From CAZSXS01 sp964611385 (GTDB taxonomy: Bacteria > Bacillota > Clostridia > Lachnospirales > CAYPQA01): 64,000 bases of DNA. The notes under the pieces are model-generated. The model saw only the letters and a list, made by a program, of their open reading frames with translations. It was not told the DNA's origin and ran no database searches. The DNA lies in the NCBI GenBank assembly GCA_964611385.1, contig CAZSXS010000006.1, forward strand, positions 1 through 64,000, in the 5' to 3' direction. A program made the position numbers and the translations under genes. Shown piece after piece: positions 41,269 to 50,852 of the stretch; position 1 is the first letter of the stretch; the number at the start of each line of letters is the position of its first letter.

Positions 41269-43806
41269 ATGAAAAAAACACTTAGTGGAAAAATAATTAA
41301 ATGGGTAATGCTTTCAGTTTTTTTGCTTGTGTCGATAATCTTGTTTTTCAATTCATTTATTTTAAAAAGAACAATAGAAAGATTATCCGAGGAACAGCTA
41401 GATATACTGTCTAGTCTTAATGCACAGGTCACAGATGGTTATTTAAACGGGCTGTTTGACATAACCAAGACTGTAGCAAGTCAGCTTGAAACTGTTCACC
41501 CCTATGCAAGAGGCAGTGCAAGTAAAGCATTTGTTAGCTCTTTTTTAAAATTAAACGATAAAGTACAAGGGGTTTACGTAGAATGGATAAAAGATGAAGC
41601 ATATGGTGGGCTTAAATCGACTGATGAACTGGCTAAGGCATATGGTATTCCCGAAGAGTATGAAGGCTACCAAGAAATATATGCCTTTCGTGAAAATGGA
41701 ACTATTTCTGAAACGATCGTTTGTGAACCGGATTTTACTGAGGCCAGTTATTTTATGGAAGCACAGCAAAGAAATGAACCCTACATAAAATCTCCTTATT
41801 TTGACACATATGTAGGTGATGTTGTTGTTTCAGCTATAGCCCCAATAAAAGACAGCAACGGAAAATTTTTGGGGTGTGTTGGCATAGACATAAACAGTAG
41901 TATTTTATCTCAAATGAAATTTGAAAACGGATATTTTGATACAAGCTACAGCTACTTGGTTTCAGATAACGGAATGATAATAACGCATAGTAAAGAGAAT
42001 AGTTTATTTGGTAAAGATGTATCTACTTTAGGCGTTCAAGAGGATGCAATTGTTGTGGAGCATGATGTTAAACTTAGTGGCATAGATGATGTATGGAAAT
42101 CGATCAGTGCAGTCAAAAAATCTGAAATTTCAAGCAATGTTGGTAAAGCAGTTACAGTTGTTAATATGTTCAGTATACCGTTTCAGTTAATACTTGCATT
42201 TATTTTATACCGAATATTAAGAAGATATTTAAAACCTATAGGAAACATTGCCAATAATGTTGAGCGGCTTTCTCTTGGTGATTTAAGTGCGGACCTATCC
42301 TTTAAAAGCAACGATGAACTAGGACTGCTATCCAATTCCTTTAACAAACTTAAAAATATGATACAGTTGCTAACCACAAGGATAGAAGATGTGATGATTC
42401 AAATTCGCAACGGTGATATAGAAGCAAGAATACCTGACGGAGAATTTGATGGTGATTATAAAACCACGGTTAATTCGATCAATCATCTTTCTACAGAACT
42501 TATTGAAGATACGCTAACTGTTATGAATGCTTTTAGTGAACTGAGCAGTGGAAACTTTTCATATGAGCTTGAAAAATTTCCAGGCAAGAAGGCTGTACTT
42601 AATGAAATATTTGATAGTCTTAAAAAGAATCTTTACTCAATTAATAATGATATTACGGTTTTAATAGCCTCGGCCACAAGCGGGGATTTGGCAAAAAGAA
42701 TAGAAGCAAACAAATATTCGGGTGATTGGCAAAAGCTAACAGAAGGCCTTAATCGCTTATTAGAGGCTGTAGATCGCCCTATTCAGGAATCAAAGGAGAT
42801 ACTAGCTGAACTTTCTCATGGAAACTTTACTGTTTCTGTAAGCAGTAATTACAGTGGCAGCTTTGCTGATATGATGAACTCCTTTAATCAAATGATAGAA
42901 TCAACAAAATCATATATCAGTGAAATTTCAACTATACTTAAAAGTGTAGCAATAGGAGATTTAAGCTGTGAAATAAAAAGAGAATATGAAGGTCAATTCA
43001 GTATCATTAAGGAGTCTATCAATCAAATTGCCATTATTTTAAGAAATACTGTAATAGGAATTCAATCATCAGCTGATAGCGTACTGATGGGAGCAGGGCA
43101 AGTATCAACTTCATCAATGAATCTCTCTAATGGGGCAAATGAGCAAGCAAGCTTTGTTGAAGAACTAAATGCTTCTATTTCGCAAGTCAATGAGCAAATT
43201 CAAGTAACCTCTAGTAAGTCTAAAAAAGCAAATGAATATTCGCAGAACGCAATGGAAAATGCAAAAATATGTAACAAAGAAATGCTGCTTATGCTTTCAT
43301 CAATGAACGACATAAAAACTGCTTCCAACAACACTTCGAAAATCATAAAGGATATTGAAGATATAGCCTTCCAAACAAATTTATTAGCTTTAAATGCTGC
43401 TGTGGAGGCAGCAAGAGCTGGAGAACATGGTAAAGGATTTTCGGTTGTAGCTGAAGAAGTGCGTTCTCTTTCGTCTAGAAGTTCTATAGCAGCAAAGAAT
43501 ACGACAAACCTTATAGAAGAAACGATATTAAAAGTAAACCAAGGTATGAAGATTGCACAAGAAACTGCTGATTCTCTAAAAAGGATTGTTTTAGATACGG
43601 ATAGTGTCTCAAAAATAATCATAGATATTAATACAGCCATGACAGGGCAAACGGAAGTCATCTCACAAATTAATACAGGGATCAATCAAATATCAGAAAT
43701 CGTACAAACGAATTCAGCTGTTGCGGAAGAATCTGCTGCAGCTGCGGAGGAGTTAAACAGTCAATCTGACCTGCTCGCACATATGGTTGCTAAATTTAAG
43801 GTTTAA
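41269..43806 (+). CDS. Methyl-accepting chemotaxis protein with Cache sensor and poly-HAMP array
   Basis: An 845-residue receptor from ATG 41269 (AGGAGG 9 nt upstream). A transmembrane segment at about 10-32 is followed by an extracellular Cache domain (ASYFMEAQQRNEPYIKSPYF, VVVSAIAPIKDSNGKFLGCV, GIDINSSI). A second span lies near 298-318, then about six HAMP-like units (SLGDLSAD, RNGDIEAR, SSGNFSYE, TSGDLAKR, SHGNFTVS, AIGDLSCE), then the signalling hairpin DIAFQTNLLALNAAVEAARA followed by GEHGKGFSVVAEEVRSLS. It passes ligand binding to CheA/CheW. No che genes are nearby. Ligand unknown. Confidence 0.95.
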   Translation: MKKTLSGKIIKWVMLSVFLLVSIILFFNSFILKRTIERLSEEQLDILSSLNAQVTDGYLNGLFDITKTVASQLETVHPYARGSASKAFVSSFLKLNDKVQGVYVEWIKDEAYGGLKSTDELAKAYGIPEEYEGYQEIYAFRENGTISETIVCEPDFTEASYFMEAQQRNEPYIKSPYFDTYVGDVVVSAIAPIKDSNGKFLGCVGIDINSSILSQMKFENGYFDTSYSYLVSDNGMIITHSKENSLFGKDVSTLGVQEDAIVVEHDVKLSGIDDVWKSISAVKKSEISSNVGKAVTVVNMFSIPFQLILAFILYRILRRYLKPIGNIANNVERLSLGDLSADLSFKSNDELGLLSNSFNKLKNMIQLLTTRIEDVMIQIRNGDIEARIPDGEFDGDYKTTVNSINHLSTELIEDTLTVMNAFSELSSGNFSYELEKFPGKKAVLNEIFDSLKKNLYSINNDITVLIASATSGDLAKRIEANKYSGDWQKLTEGLNRLLEAVDRPIQESKEILAELSHGNFTVSVSSNYSGSFADMMNSFNQMIESTKSYISEISTILKSVAIGDLSCEIKREYEGQFSIIKESINQIAIILRNTVIGIQSSADSVLMGAGQVSTSSMNLSNGANEQASFVEELNASISQVNEQIQVTSSKSKKANEYSQNAMENAKICNKEMLLMLSSMNDIKTASNNTSKIIKDIEDIAFQTNLLALNAAVEAARAGEHGKGFSVVAEEVRSLSSRSSIAAKNTTNLIEETILKVNQGMKIAQETADSLKRIVLDTDSVSKIIIDINTAMTGQTEVISQINTGINQISEIVQTNSAVAEESAAAAEELNSQSDLLAHMVAKFKV

Positions 43807-43894
43807 CAATCAAGTTGGAGGCTACCTATTGGTTGCTAGCCAACGCACACCCCCATGCATACTGTTCAGGCGGCGCAGACCGTTCAATATCAAT

Positions 43895-43935
43895 AAAAAC
43901 AGCCTATCAGAATCCCATCTGATGGGCTGTTTTTA
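43895..43935 (+). terminator. Terminator after the MCP gene
   Basis: AAAACAGCC-ATCAGA pairs with TCTGAT-GGGCTGTTTTT. The rest of the 440-bp gap to dcd holds the repeat element at 44123 and no gene. Confidence 0.85.
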
Positions 43936-44122
43936 TTTTCGCTTATAATTATGTCCCCATTAAAATGCTCCTTGCTAATCTGCAGGCAAGGAGGATTCAT
44001 TATCTTGAAACCGATAAGCTTGCGAACTCAAGTTTTATAGGCAAAATCATAAAATTTTTTTGACAGATTTTAGTTATAATGATATACTTCATGAAATTAA
44101 CTACCGAATTTTTCAGAGATTC

Positions 44123-44226
44123 TATACTCAGTCTCTAAAACATTTTTAAGCCGCCACCTTCATTCAGCCTTGATCAATTCTATTGTTTGTGTGGCGGCTT
44201 TGCTTAGCGAAACGGTACTGAGTATA
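44123..44226 (+). repeat. TACTCAGT-type hairpin element, copy A (full)
   Basis: 104 bp bounded by perfect 10-bp inverted ends TATACTCAGT / ACTGAGTATA, with an inner inverted pair AAGCCGCCAC / GTGGCGGCTT (44148-44201 region). The outermost TA on each side could be a target duplication, as in IS630/Tc1-type MITEs. It ends 20 bp before dcd. Confidence 0.85.
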
Positions 44227-44246
44227 AGCAATTTAAGGAGCAGTTT

Positions 44247-44765
44247 ATGTTACTTTCCGGATTGGAAATCAAAAGGAAGCTTGGCACCGACATCATTATA
44301 GAACCCTATTCGGATAAGCTTCTTAACCCGAATAGCTACAACCTACGGCTTCATAATGAGCTTTTGGTTTATGATGAAGCCTACCTTGATATGAAACGAC
44401 CCAACAAGACCAACTTGGTCACGATACCCGAGGACGGCTTGCTTTTGTCACCAGGCAAGCTTTATCTTGGGCGCACTGTTGAGTATACGGAAACATTCAA
44501 TTATGTTCCCATGCTGGAGGGACGCTCTTCCATCGGACGCTTGGGGCTTTTTATCCATGTGACGGCTGGTTTTGGAGATGTGGGCTTTAAGGGTTTTTGG
44601 ACACTGGAGATCCATTGCATTGAGCCTATCAAAATTTATCCCTATGTGGAAATTTGTCAAATTTATTATCATACTTTGACTGGTGAGTATATAAATTATA
44701 ATTCCGGTAAATACCAAAACAATAATGGTATTCAGCCCAGCCTTTTATACAAGGATTTTTTATAA
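44247..44765 (+). CDS. dcd: dCTP deaminase
   Basis: A 172-residue enzyme of the dCTP deaminase/dUTPase family. It begins LLSGLEIKRKLGTDIIIEPY, has LNPNSYNLRLHNEL, and carries the signature MLEGRSSIGRLGLFIHVTAG followed by FGDVGFKGFWTLEIHC, including the SSxGR nucleotide-binding motif and the catalytic Glu in LEI. It converts dCTP to dUTP (or directly to dUMP in bifunctional forms) for dTMP synthesis. AAGGAG precedes the ATG. The gene is flanked by hairpin elements, and the downstream element touches its stop codon. Confidence 0.95.
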   Translation: MLLSGLEIKRKLGTDIIIEPYSDKLLNPNSYNLRLHNELLVYDEAYLDMKRPNKTNLVTIPEDGLLLSPGKLYLGRTVEYTETFNYVPMLEGRSSIGRLGLFIHVTAGFGDVGFKGFWTLEIHCIEPIKIYPYVEICQIYYHTLTGEYINYNSGKYQNNNGIQPSLLYKDFL

Positions 44766-44875
44766 GCTCAGTCACGCTCAGCTTTGCAAAGCCGCAACGC
44801 AAAACAATGGATTGATCCTGTTTGTATGATGGCGGCTTGGTTATTGTATTGGCAACTATTTAAGAGACTGAGTAT
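44763..44875 (-). repeat. TACTCAGT-type hairpin element, copy D (reverse)
   Basis: Inverted relative to copy A: it runs from CTCAGTCACGCTCAGCTTTG to TTAAGAGACTGAGTAT, with the inner pair AAGCCGC / GGCGGCTT. The left end is degenerate (TAAGCTCAGT) and its TAA is the dcd stop codon. Confidence 0.75.
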
Positions 44876-44913
44876 CATCACTATGGGTTGATTGGAGGTT
44901 TGAATCAAAGAAA

Positions 44914-46509
44914 ATGGATAAGGATAAAGATGAACGCTTCTTAGAAGAAGAAATGGACGGAGATCTAAGCATAGAAGCCGGGTCGCCCAAACCAAGACGT
45001 AGCCGGAAGACCAAAGCGAAAAGTGAAGGCAAGAATGAAGGGAAAATAGAAGACCTTAGCGCCGACAGTATTACAGCTTCCAGTCGTCCTGCACCCAAGC
45101 GCTCAGGGGGAAAACGTGCTCCAAAAACAGCCGAAGGGGAGTTGCAACTGCCTGAGGACTTGCTAGAGGAGGACAGTAGGTCGGAGGAGAGCTTGGTCTT
45201 TGCGGACCTGGATGATGGAGAAGAGGACTTTCGGGAGAGGAACCCACAGGAAACGTTGTTGCTTTACGAGGACGACGAGGTTAAGCTGCCCGAGAAAAAG
45301 CCCAGTCTGTGGGGCCGAGCCTTAGAGTTTTTATCGCGCTTTAAGTTTCGGGGCAATGACCAATCCAACTTTGAAAATTACTCTCATTTTAAAAAGTACC
45401 TTGATGACATGGACAAGAAGAGCGACATGTATAAGATCGGCACCGTGGTGGCTGAGCTTTGCGATGAAGCCCTGATAATTGCCCGGCAGCGGGTTTCCTT
45501 GGCCAATAAAATTCAGGTCATTGATGAAAGTCTCATCGAACTGGAATGCTTCAATCAGTTGACAGCAGAAGATGCCACTCGCTTTAAGGATTTGTTGGAT
45601 CGCTTTGTGTCCTTAACGAAGGAAGTGACGATTCTAAGAAACCAGATTGTTGAGTTTGACAGCGGGCTGACGAAGTTGGAATCCTTGGAGGATCAAGCTA
45701 CCTCAGCCATGCCCAACATTCAGGATGCTGAGAAAAACTTCCGGGCCCTGCGGCATGACTTAGGGTATTTACGAGGGGAAAAATCAGAGTTAGAGCATGA
45801 TCGAGAGCTCTTGATGAACGGCTTTAACTTTGTCAATAAGTTCTCTGTTGCTATGGTTATTATTTTCAGCCTAAGCTGTGTGCTGATGGCTTATCTATAT
45901 ATCTTTACGAAAACCTCTATCTTTTATCCCCTGACGATACTCGTGGTGGTGATGATCGTGGTTGTTTCCTTGTCTTATTTTTTTCGCAGGCGAATCCGCT
46001 TTGAATTGGCCCTCAACTTGAAAAAGCAGCACAAGGCCATTGAGCTGATTAATAAGAAGCTGGTGGTGTTGGCACATTACCGGAATTTCCTGGACTATGA
46101 GTACAAAAAATACAAGGTCAGAAGCTCCAAGATGTTAAAGGAAAACATCAATGATTTCAAAAACTATAAGCATGTTGCCGCCAGACTGGACAACGTGCGC
46201 AAGATCATGTATGAAACAGAAAAGCAAATTGAGGTCTTTTTAAGAGAGAAGAAGTTTGGAGTCATCAAGTCCTCTATTGAAAAGTTTGCTAAGACCATCA
46301 ATATAGACGACCGGAAGCGCTATTACAACGATTTGCTAGAGCAGAAGAATGCCTTTGAAAACAATCTATCAGAAATGGATCAGCGGCATGGGGAAATTTG
46401 GGATGCTTTGGTAGAGCTAAACGATAAGGATCATTCCCCAGATAAGCTCATTGATAAGATTATTCAGGCCTATTTAAATGAAGTAACAAAGATCATCGGG
46501 AGGTTTTAA
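44914..46509 (+). CDS. Membrane-anchored coiled-coil protein of unknown function
   Basis: A 531-residue protein that I do not recognise. Residues 1-125 are charged and low-complexity (RRSRKTKAKSEGKNEGK; many Glu/Asp). The middle and end are rich in helix and heptads (FRALRHDLGYLRGEKSELEH, MYETEKQIEVFLREKK). Two adjacent membrane spans lie near 307-357 (VAMVIIFSLSCVLMAYLYIF and ILVVVMIVVVSLSYF). Both termini are predicted in the cytoplasm, suggesting a scaffold or membrane-remodelling role, which is inference. It is 1 bp upstream of valS and probably cotranscribed. Confidence 0.75.
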   Translation: MDKDKDERFLEEEMDGDLSIEAGSPKPRRSRKTKAKSEGKNEGKIEDLSADSITASSRPAPKRSGGKRAPKTAEGELQLPEDLLEEDSRSEESLVFADLDDGEEDFRERNPQETLLLYEDDEVKLPEKKPSLWGRALEFLSRFKFRGNDQSNFENYSHFKKYLDDMDKKSDMYKIGTVVAELCDEALIIARQRVSLANKIQVIDESLIELECFNQLTAEDATRFKDLLDRFVSLTKEVTILRNQIVEFDSGLTKLESLEDQATSAMPNIQDAEKNFRALRHDLGYLRGEKSELEHDRELLMNGFNFVNKFSVAMVIIFSLSCVLMAYLYIFTKTSIFYPLTILVVVMIVVVSLSYFFRRRIRFELALNLKKQHKAIELINKKLVVLAHYRNFLDYEYKKYKVRSSKMLKENINDFKNYKHVAARLDNVRKIMYETEKQIEVFLREKKFGVIKSSIEKFAKTINIDDRKRYYNDLLEQKNAFENNLSEMDQRHGEIWDALVELNDKDHSPDKLIDKIIQAYLNEVTKIIGRF

Positions 46510-46510
46510 C

Positions 46511-49207
46511 TTGCTAGACAAAAATTATAACCCTCAAGTGGTTGAGGATAAAATATATAAAAGATGGCTGGACAATAAACGGTTTCATGCGGAGGTGGAG
46601 AAGGATAAAGAACCCTTCACCATTGTTATTCCACCCCCAAACATCACCGGTCAGCTGCACATGGGTCACGCACTGGACAACACCATCCAGGATATTTTGA
46701 TTCGTTCCAAGCGTATGCAGGGCTACAATGCCCTGTGGGTGCCCGGCACCGACCACGCCAGTATTTCTACGGAAGTAAAAATCGTTGAAAAAATGGCTCA
46801 GGAGGGTCTGCGCAAGGAAGATATCGGCCGGGAGGAATTTCTGGTTCGAGCTTGGGACTGGAAGGAAACTTACGGAAATCGCATTGTGGAACAGCTGAAA
46901 AAGATGGGCTCCTCCTGCGACTGGGATCGGGAGCGTTTTACGATGGATGAGGGTCTTTCTAAAGCTGTACTGGAGGTTTTTGTACGGCTCTATAAGGAAG
47001 GTTTGATTTATCGCGGTAAGAAACTGATTAACTGGTGCCCTCACTGTAAGACCACCATTTCGGATGCGGAAGTGGATCATGTGGACAAGGGTGGTCACTT
47101 CTGGCATTTTAAATATCCCATTCAAGGTACCGATACTTTCATACACTTTGCCACCACTCGCCCAGAAACCATGTTGGGTGATACGGCTGTGGCGGTTAAC
47201 CCCGAAGACGAGCGCTACGCCCACCTGGTCGGCAAGATGGTGCTTGTACCCATCGTCAATCGCGAAATTCCCATCATTGCCGATCCTTATGTAGAAAAGG
47301 ATTTCGGTACAGGCGTGGTAAAGATTACACCCGCGCATGACCCCAACGACTTTATGGTGGGAGAAAGACACAACTTACCTGTTATCAACATTATGAACGA
47401 CGACGGCTCTATGAACGAAAACGCGGCTTCTTATCAAGGGCTTTCCAAGGAAGAAGCAAGGGCAAGAATCGTTGAAGAATTTAAAACCTTGGGACTCTTT
47501 ATTAAGGTAGAGGACTTGCAGCATTCCGTGGGTGTCCACGAACGTTGCAGCGAAACCATAGAGCCTTTAATTAAAATGCAGTGGTTCGTTAAAATGGAAG
47601 AGCTGGCAAAACCAGCTATTGACGCCTACAAGAGCGGGGAACTGCGTATCATTCCTGAACGCTTTGGCAAAATTTACTTAAACTGGCTTGAGAACATAAA
47701 AGACTGGTGTATTTCACGCCAACTCTGGTGGGGGCATCGGATTCCCGCTTACTATTGTAGCTGCGGTAAAATTACGGTTTCTACCACTGCTCCGGCTTGC
47801 TGCTCCAAATGCGGCGGCTCTGTCACCCAGGACGAGGACACCTTGGACACCTGGTTCAGTTCGGCGCTTTGGCCCTTCTCTACCCTGGGCTGGCCGGATC
47901 ATACCCCAGAGTTTGCGCATTTCTATCCTACCAGCGTTTTGGTAACGGCTTATGATATTATTTTCTTCTGGGTTGTACGGATGGTCTTCTCTGGTCTGCA
48001 TCATACAGGCAAGCTGCCTTTTAAAGATGTACTGATCCACGGCATTATCCGGGATTCCGAAGGTCGGAAGATGAGCAAATCCTTGGGGAACGGTATCGAC
48101 CCCCTGGAGATCATTCAGGAATACGGAGCGGACGCTTTAAGACTCACGCTGATCCTAGGCACCTCCCCTGGTAACGACTCTCGCTTTTATATGGAAAAAG
48201 TTCTGGCTAATCGGAATTTCTTAAACAAAGTCTGGAATGCTACTCGTTTTATCTTAATGAACTGTGAAGATGCAGAGCCCTCTGGTAATACGGAAGGTGC
48301 TGATCTCGCAGATTCCGCAAGTTCAACAAATCTGGAGAAACCCACAAATCTAAGCGTTGTGGATAAATGGATTCTTTCTCGTGTCAATACCGTAGCCAAG
48401 GAAGTTACAGACAACCTGAATCACTACGAAATCGGACTAGCTATTCAAAAGGTCTTTGATTTTGTGTGGGATGAATTCTGTGACTGGTATATTGAAATGG
48501 TAAAGCCCCGCCTATACAACAAGGAGGACGAAAGCAGAGCCTCAGCCCTTTGGACGTTAAAGGATGTATTAATCCGCGCCTTAAAGTTGCTGCATCCCTT
48601 CCTTCCTTTTATTACAGAGGAAATCTTTTGCTCTATACAAACGCAAGAAGACAGCATTATGTGCTCCCCCTGGCCCTTTTATGATCAGAGCCTTTGCTTC
48701 TTAAAGGAAGAAAAGGAAATTGAACTCATCAAAGAGTCCGTTTCTGCCATCCGGAACCTTCGCACGGAAATGAATGTGCCGCCTTCCAAGAAGGTCAAGG
48801 TGATCGTTTCTTCTGCCGAACCGTCTGTTCGAGGTATCTTTGAAAGAGGCAAGGTCTTCTTCCAAGGCCTTGCCTTTGCGAATCAGCTGGAAATTGTAGA
48901 AGAAGCAAACACCACAGAAGAAGGAAAGGACAGCCAGCGCATGGTATCCGTCGTTATCCCTGGGGGCGTACTCTATATGCCCTTTGCGGAACTGGTGGAT
49001 ATTTCTAAGGAAATCCAGCGCTTGAATGTTGAAAAAACAAGGCTTCTGGGAGAAATTGAACGGGTAGATAAGAAACTGCAAAACGAGGGCTTTGTAGCAA
49101 AGGCCCCAGCAAAAGTCATTGAGGAAGAAAAGGAAAAGCGTGAAAAGTACAGTGCGATGCTTGCACAAGCGGAAAAACAACTGGAGGCTTTGAATGGAGT
49201 ACGCTGA
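46511..49207 (+). CDS. valS: Valyl-tRNA synthetase
   Basis: The 898-residue class I synthetase has PPPNITGQLHMGHALDNTIQ (HIGH-type signature HMGH), ALWVPGTDHASISTEVK, the editing domain (FATTRPETMLGDTAVAVNPE), WCISRQLWWGHRIPAYYC with a zinc-ribbon CSCG ... CSKCGG, GRKMSKSLGNGIDP (KMSKS loop) and a C-terminal coiled-coil arm. TTG start at 46511 with GGGAGG 7 nt upstream. It charges tRNA-Val and edits mischarged Thr. It overlaps folC by 14 bp. Confidence 0.97.
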   Translation: MLDKNYNPQVVEDKIYKRWLDNKRFHAEVEKDKEPFTIVIPPPNITGQLHMGHALDNTIQDILIRSKRMQGYNALWVPGTDHASISTEVKIVEKMAQEGLRKEDIGREEFLVRAWDWKETYGNRIVEQLKKMGSSCDWDRERFTMDEGLSKAVLEVFVRLYKEGLIYRGKKLINWCPHCKTTISDAEVDHVDKGGHFWHFKYPIQGTDTFIHFATTRPETMLGDTAVAVNPEDERYAHLVGKMVLVPIVNREIPIIADPYVEKDFGTGVVKITPAHDPNDFMVGERHNLPVINIMNDDGSMNENAASYQGLSKEEARARIVEEFKTLGLFIKVEDLQHSVGVHERCSETIEPLIKMQWFVKMEELAKPAIDAYKSGELRIIPERFGKIYLNWLENIKDWCISRQLWWGHRIPAYYCSCGKITVSTTAPACCSKCGGSVTQDEDTLDTWFSSALWPFSTLGWPDHTPEFAHFYPTSVLVTAYDIIFFWVVRMVFSGLHHTGKLPFKDVLIHGIIRDSEGRKMSKSLGNGIDPLEIIQEYGADALRLTLILGTSPGNDSRFYMEKVLANRNFLNKVWNATRFILMNCEDAEPSGNTEGADLADSASSTNLEKPTNLSVVDKWILSRVNTVAKEVTDNLNHYEIGLAIQKVFDFVWDEFCDWYIEMVKPRLYNKEDESRASALWTLKDVLIRALKLLHPFLPFITEEIFCSIQTQEDSIMCSPWPFYDQSLCFLKEEKEIELIKESVSAIRNLRTEMNVPPSKKVKVIVSSAEPSVRGIFERGKVFFQGLAFANQLEIVEEANTTEEGKDSQRMVSVVIPGGVLYMPFAELVDISKEIQRLNVEKTRLLGEIERVDKKLQNEGFVAKAPAKVIEEEKEKREKYSAMLAQAEKQLEALNGVR

Positions 49208-50579
49208 GGCTCTGGATTATATCATTCAGGCCACGCAAAAGGGGAATAAAAAAGGATTCGACGCGGTAAGCCAGGTACTCAGTATGTTGGGCTCTCCCCA
49301 GAAACGCTTAAAAATCGTTCATGTGGCGGGAACCAACGGCAAGGGCAGTACTGTAGCCCTGCTTTCTCAGGTTTTTATGGAAAGAGGACTGAAGGTGGGG
49401 GTCTTCACCTCACCTCACCTGTGGAAGTACAATGAACGCATTGGGATCAATGGCGTCTGTATTTCTGATGCAGAACTGGCTAAAGAGCTTACTTTGCTTA
49501 AAGAATTAACGGAACTATTGTTGGGACCGGGTCAGCGCTTTTCCTTCTTTGAACTGCTGACCATGATGGCGTTTCATTATTTTGATGAAAATAAGGTGGA
49601 CATTGCCGTCATTGAAGTCGGACTGGGTGGTCGCATGGACTGCACCAATCTGATCGAAAAGCCTCTTCTGTCCGTTATTACCGCCATCGGCTTTGACCAT
49701 ATGAACATTTTGGGTAAGTCCATAGAACAGATCGCTTATGAAAAGGCAGGTATCATTAAAGAGCAAACTCCTGCTGTTCTGTTTACCTGTGAGGGGACTG
49801 TCTATGATACCGTCAAAGGCATTGCGGACGAAAAAAATGCTCCGCTTTTCTACTGTAACGACTTTCAAGTAGAGCTTCATAAACAAAACCTGGACGAAAC
49901 TATTTTTTCCGTTTCCTTTCCCATAAAGGATCAAATCTGTCGCTATGAAAACATAAAAATCTCTTTGCTGGGAGATTACCAGATCTATAATGCCATCCAT
50001 GCTCTTTTTGCTTTGGAGGTGTTTTATAATTACTGTAAGCAAGAAGCTTTAACGGGATCCGATTGCATAAGGGTAGCAGAAGCAGCTGAAAACGAAAATG
50101 ACAACGACAATAAAAGCAAAGAAGCATTTCGGGAAGCAGTCTACAAGGGCTTTGCCAAGGCTGGCTGGCCTGGACGCATGGAGCTTGTTAGCCGGGAACC
50201 TTTGATTTTGCTAGATGGTGCCCACAATGTGGATGGGGCTTTGGCTTTGAAAAGAGCGGTTAAAACATATTTTAGTACTAAGAAAGTGATTACAGTCATA
50301 GGTATACTTAGGGACAAAGAGTTCGAGAAGATGCTGGAGATCCTTCGGGGAGACATCACCATCCTAACAGAGCCGCATAGCAGCCGAAGCGCAAGTGTGT
50401 GGGATTTAAGCCAGGTGCAGTTGAACACTCCGGTTTACCAGGAGCCTAGCTATAAGGAGGCTCTAAGCCTTGCTCTACGCACCGCTGACGAAGATCCCGA
50501 AAATTCACTGGTTCTTGTATGCGGCTCCTTGTATCTGGTGGGAAGCATAAGAAGCCTGCTGATTGGAAAGAATTACTAG
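49194..50579 (+). CDS. folC: Folylpolyglutamate/dihydrofolate synthase
   Basis: A 461-residue Mur-ligase-family enzyme: P-loop VHVAGTNGKGSTVALLSQVF, FTSPHLWKYNERIGING, AVIEVGLGGRMDCTN, IGFDHMNILGKSIEQIAYEK and LLDGAHNVDGALAL in the C-terminal domain. It adds glutamate to folates, and in many bacteria it also makes dihydrofolate. A stretch near 295-310 (ENENDNDNKSKEAF) is a low-complexity insert in the loop between domains. It starts inside the end of valS; valS-folC order is common in Bacillota. Confidence 0.95.
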   Translation: MEYAEALDYIIQATQKGNKKGFDAVSQVLSMLGSPQKRLKIVHVAGTNGKGSTVALLSQVFMERGLKVGVFTSPHLWKYNERIGINGVCISDAELAKELTLLKELTELLLGPGQRFSFFELLTMMAFHYFDENKVDIAVIEVGLGGRMDCTNLIEKPLLSVITAIGFDHMNILGKSIEQIAYEKAGIIKEQTPAVLFTCEGTVYDTVKGIADEKNAPLFYCNDFQVELHKQNLDETIFSVSFPIKDQICRYENIKISLLGDYQIYNAIHALFALEVFYNYCKQEALTGSDCIRVAEAAENENDNDNKSKEAFREAVYKGFAKAGWPGRMELVSREPLILLDGAHNVDGALALKRAVKTYFSTKKVITVIGILRDKEFEKMLEILRGDITILTEPHSSRSASVWDLSQVQLNTPVYQEPSYKEALSLALRTADEDPENSLVLVCGSLYLVGSIRSLLIGKNY

Positions 50580-50639
50580 AAACGATACCAAACTTAGTCC
50601 TGTTCAGCGTAATTGAAACTAAAGGAGGAGATTCATTTT

Positions 50640-50819
50640 ATGGGAGATAATTTTCCTTCCGTCAACCTTGGAAATCATTTTAATTTTGCCGAAGAGTTGA
50701 AAAAATTTAAGCCTATTTTGAATGTTGAAGATGTGGAAGACAATATTCAAGGGTCTGGACTCAAAGACGTGATGGATTTGCTGCAAATGGCAAACAAAAA
50801 AAATACCAATGTTCAATGA
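50640..50819 (+). CDS. Small conserved-looking protein downstream of folC
   Basis: A 59-residue acidic protein with NLGNHFNFAEELKKFKPILN and VEDVEDNIQGSGLKDVMDLL. ATG 50640 is chosen because AAAGGAGGAG lies upstream; the frame to 50613 has no ribosome site. I do not recognise the family. It sits between folC and the zinc-ribbon/TPR gene on the same strand with short gaps, so it is likely expressed with them. Confidence 0.65.
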   Translation: MGDNFPSVNLGNHFNFAEELKKFKPILNVEDVEDNIQGSGLKDVMDLLQMANKKNTNVQ

Positions 50820-50852
50820 GATGAAAAATAGTCAAAGTAGGGAGGTTTTTGT

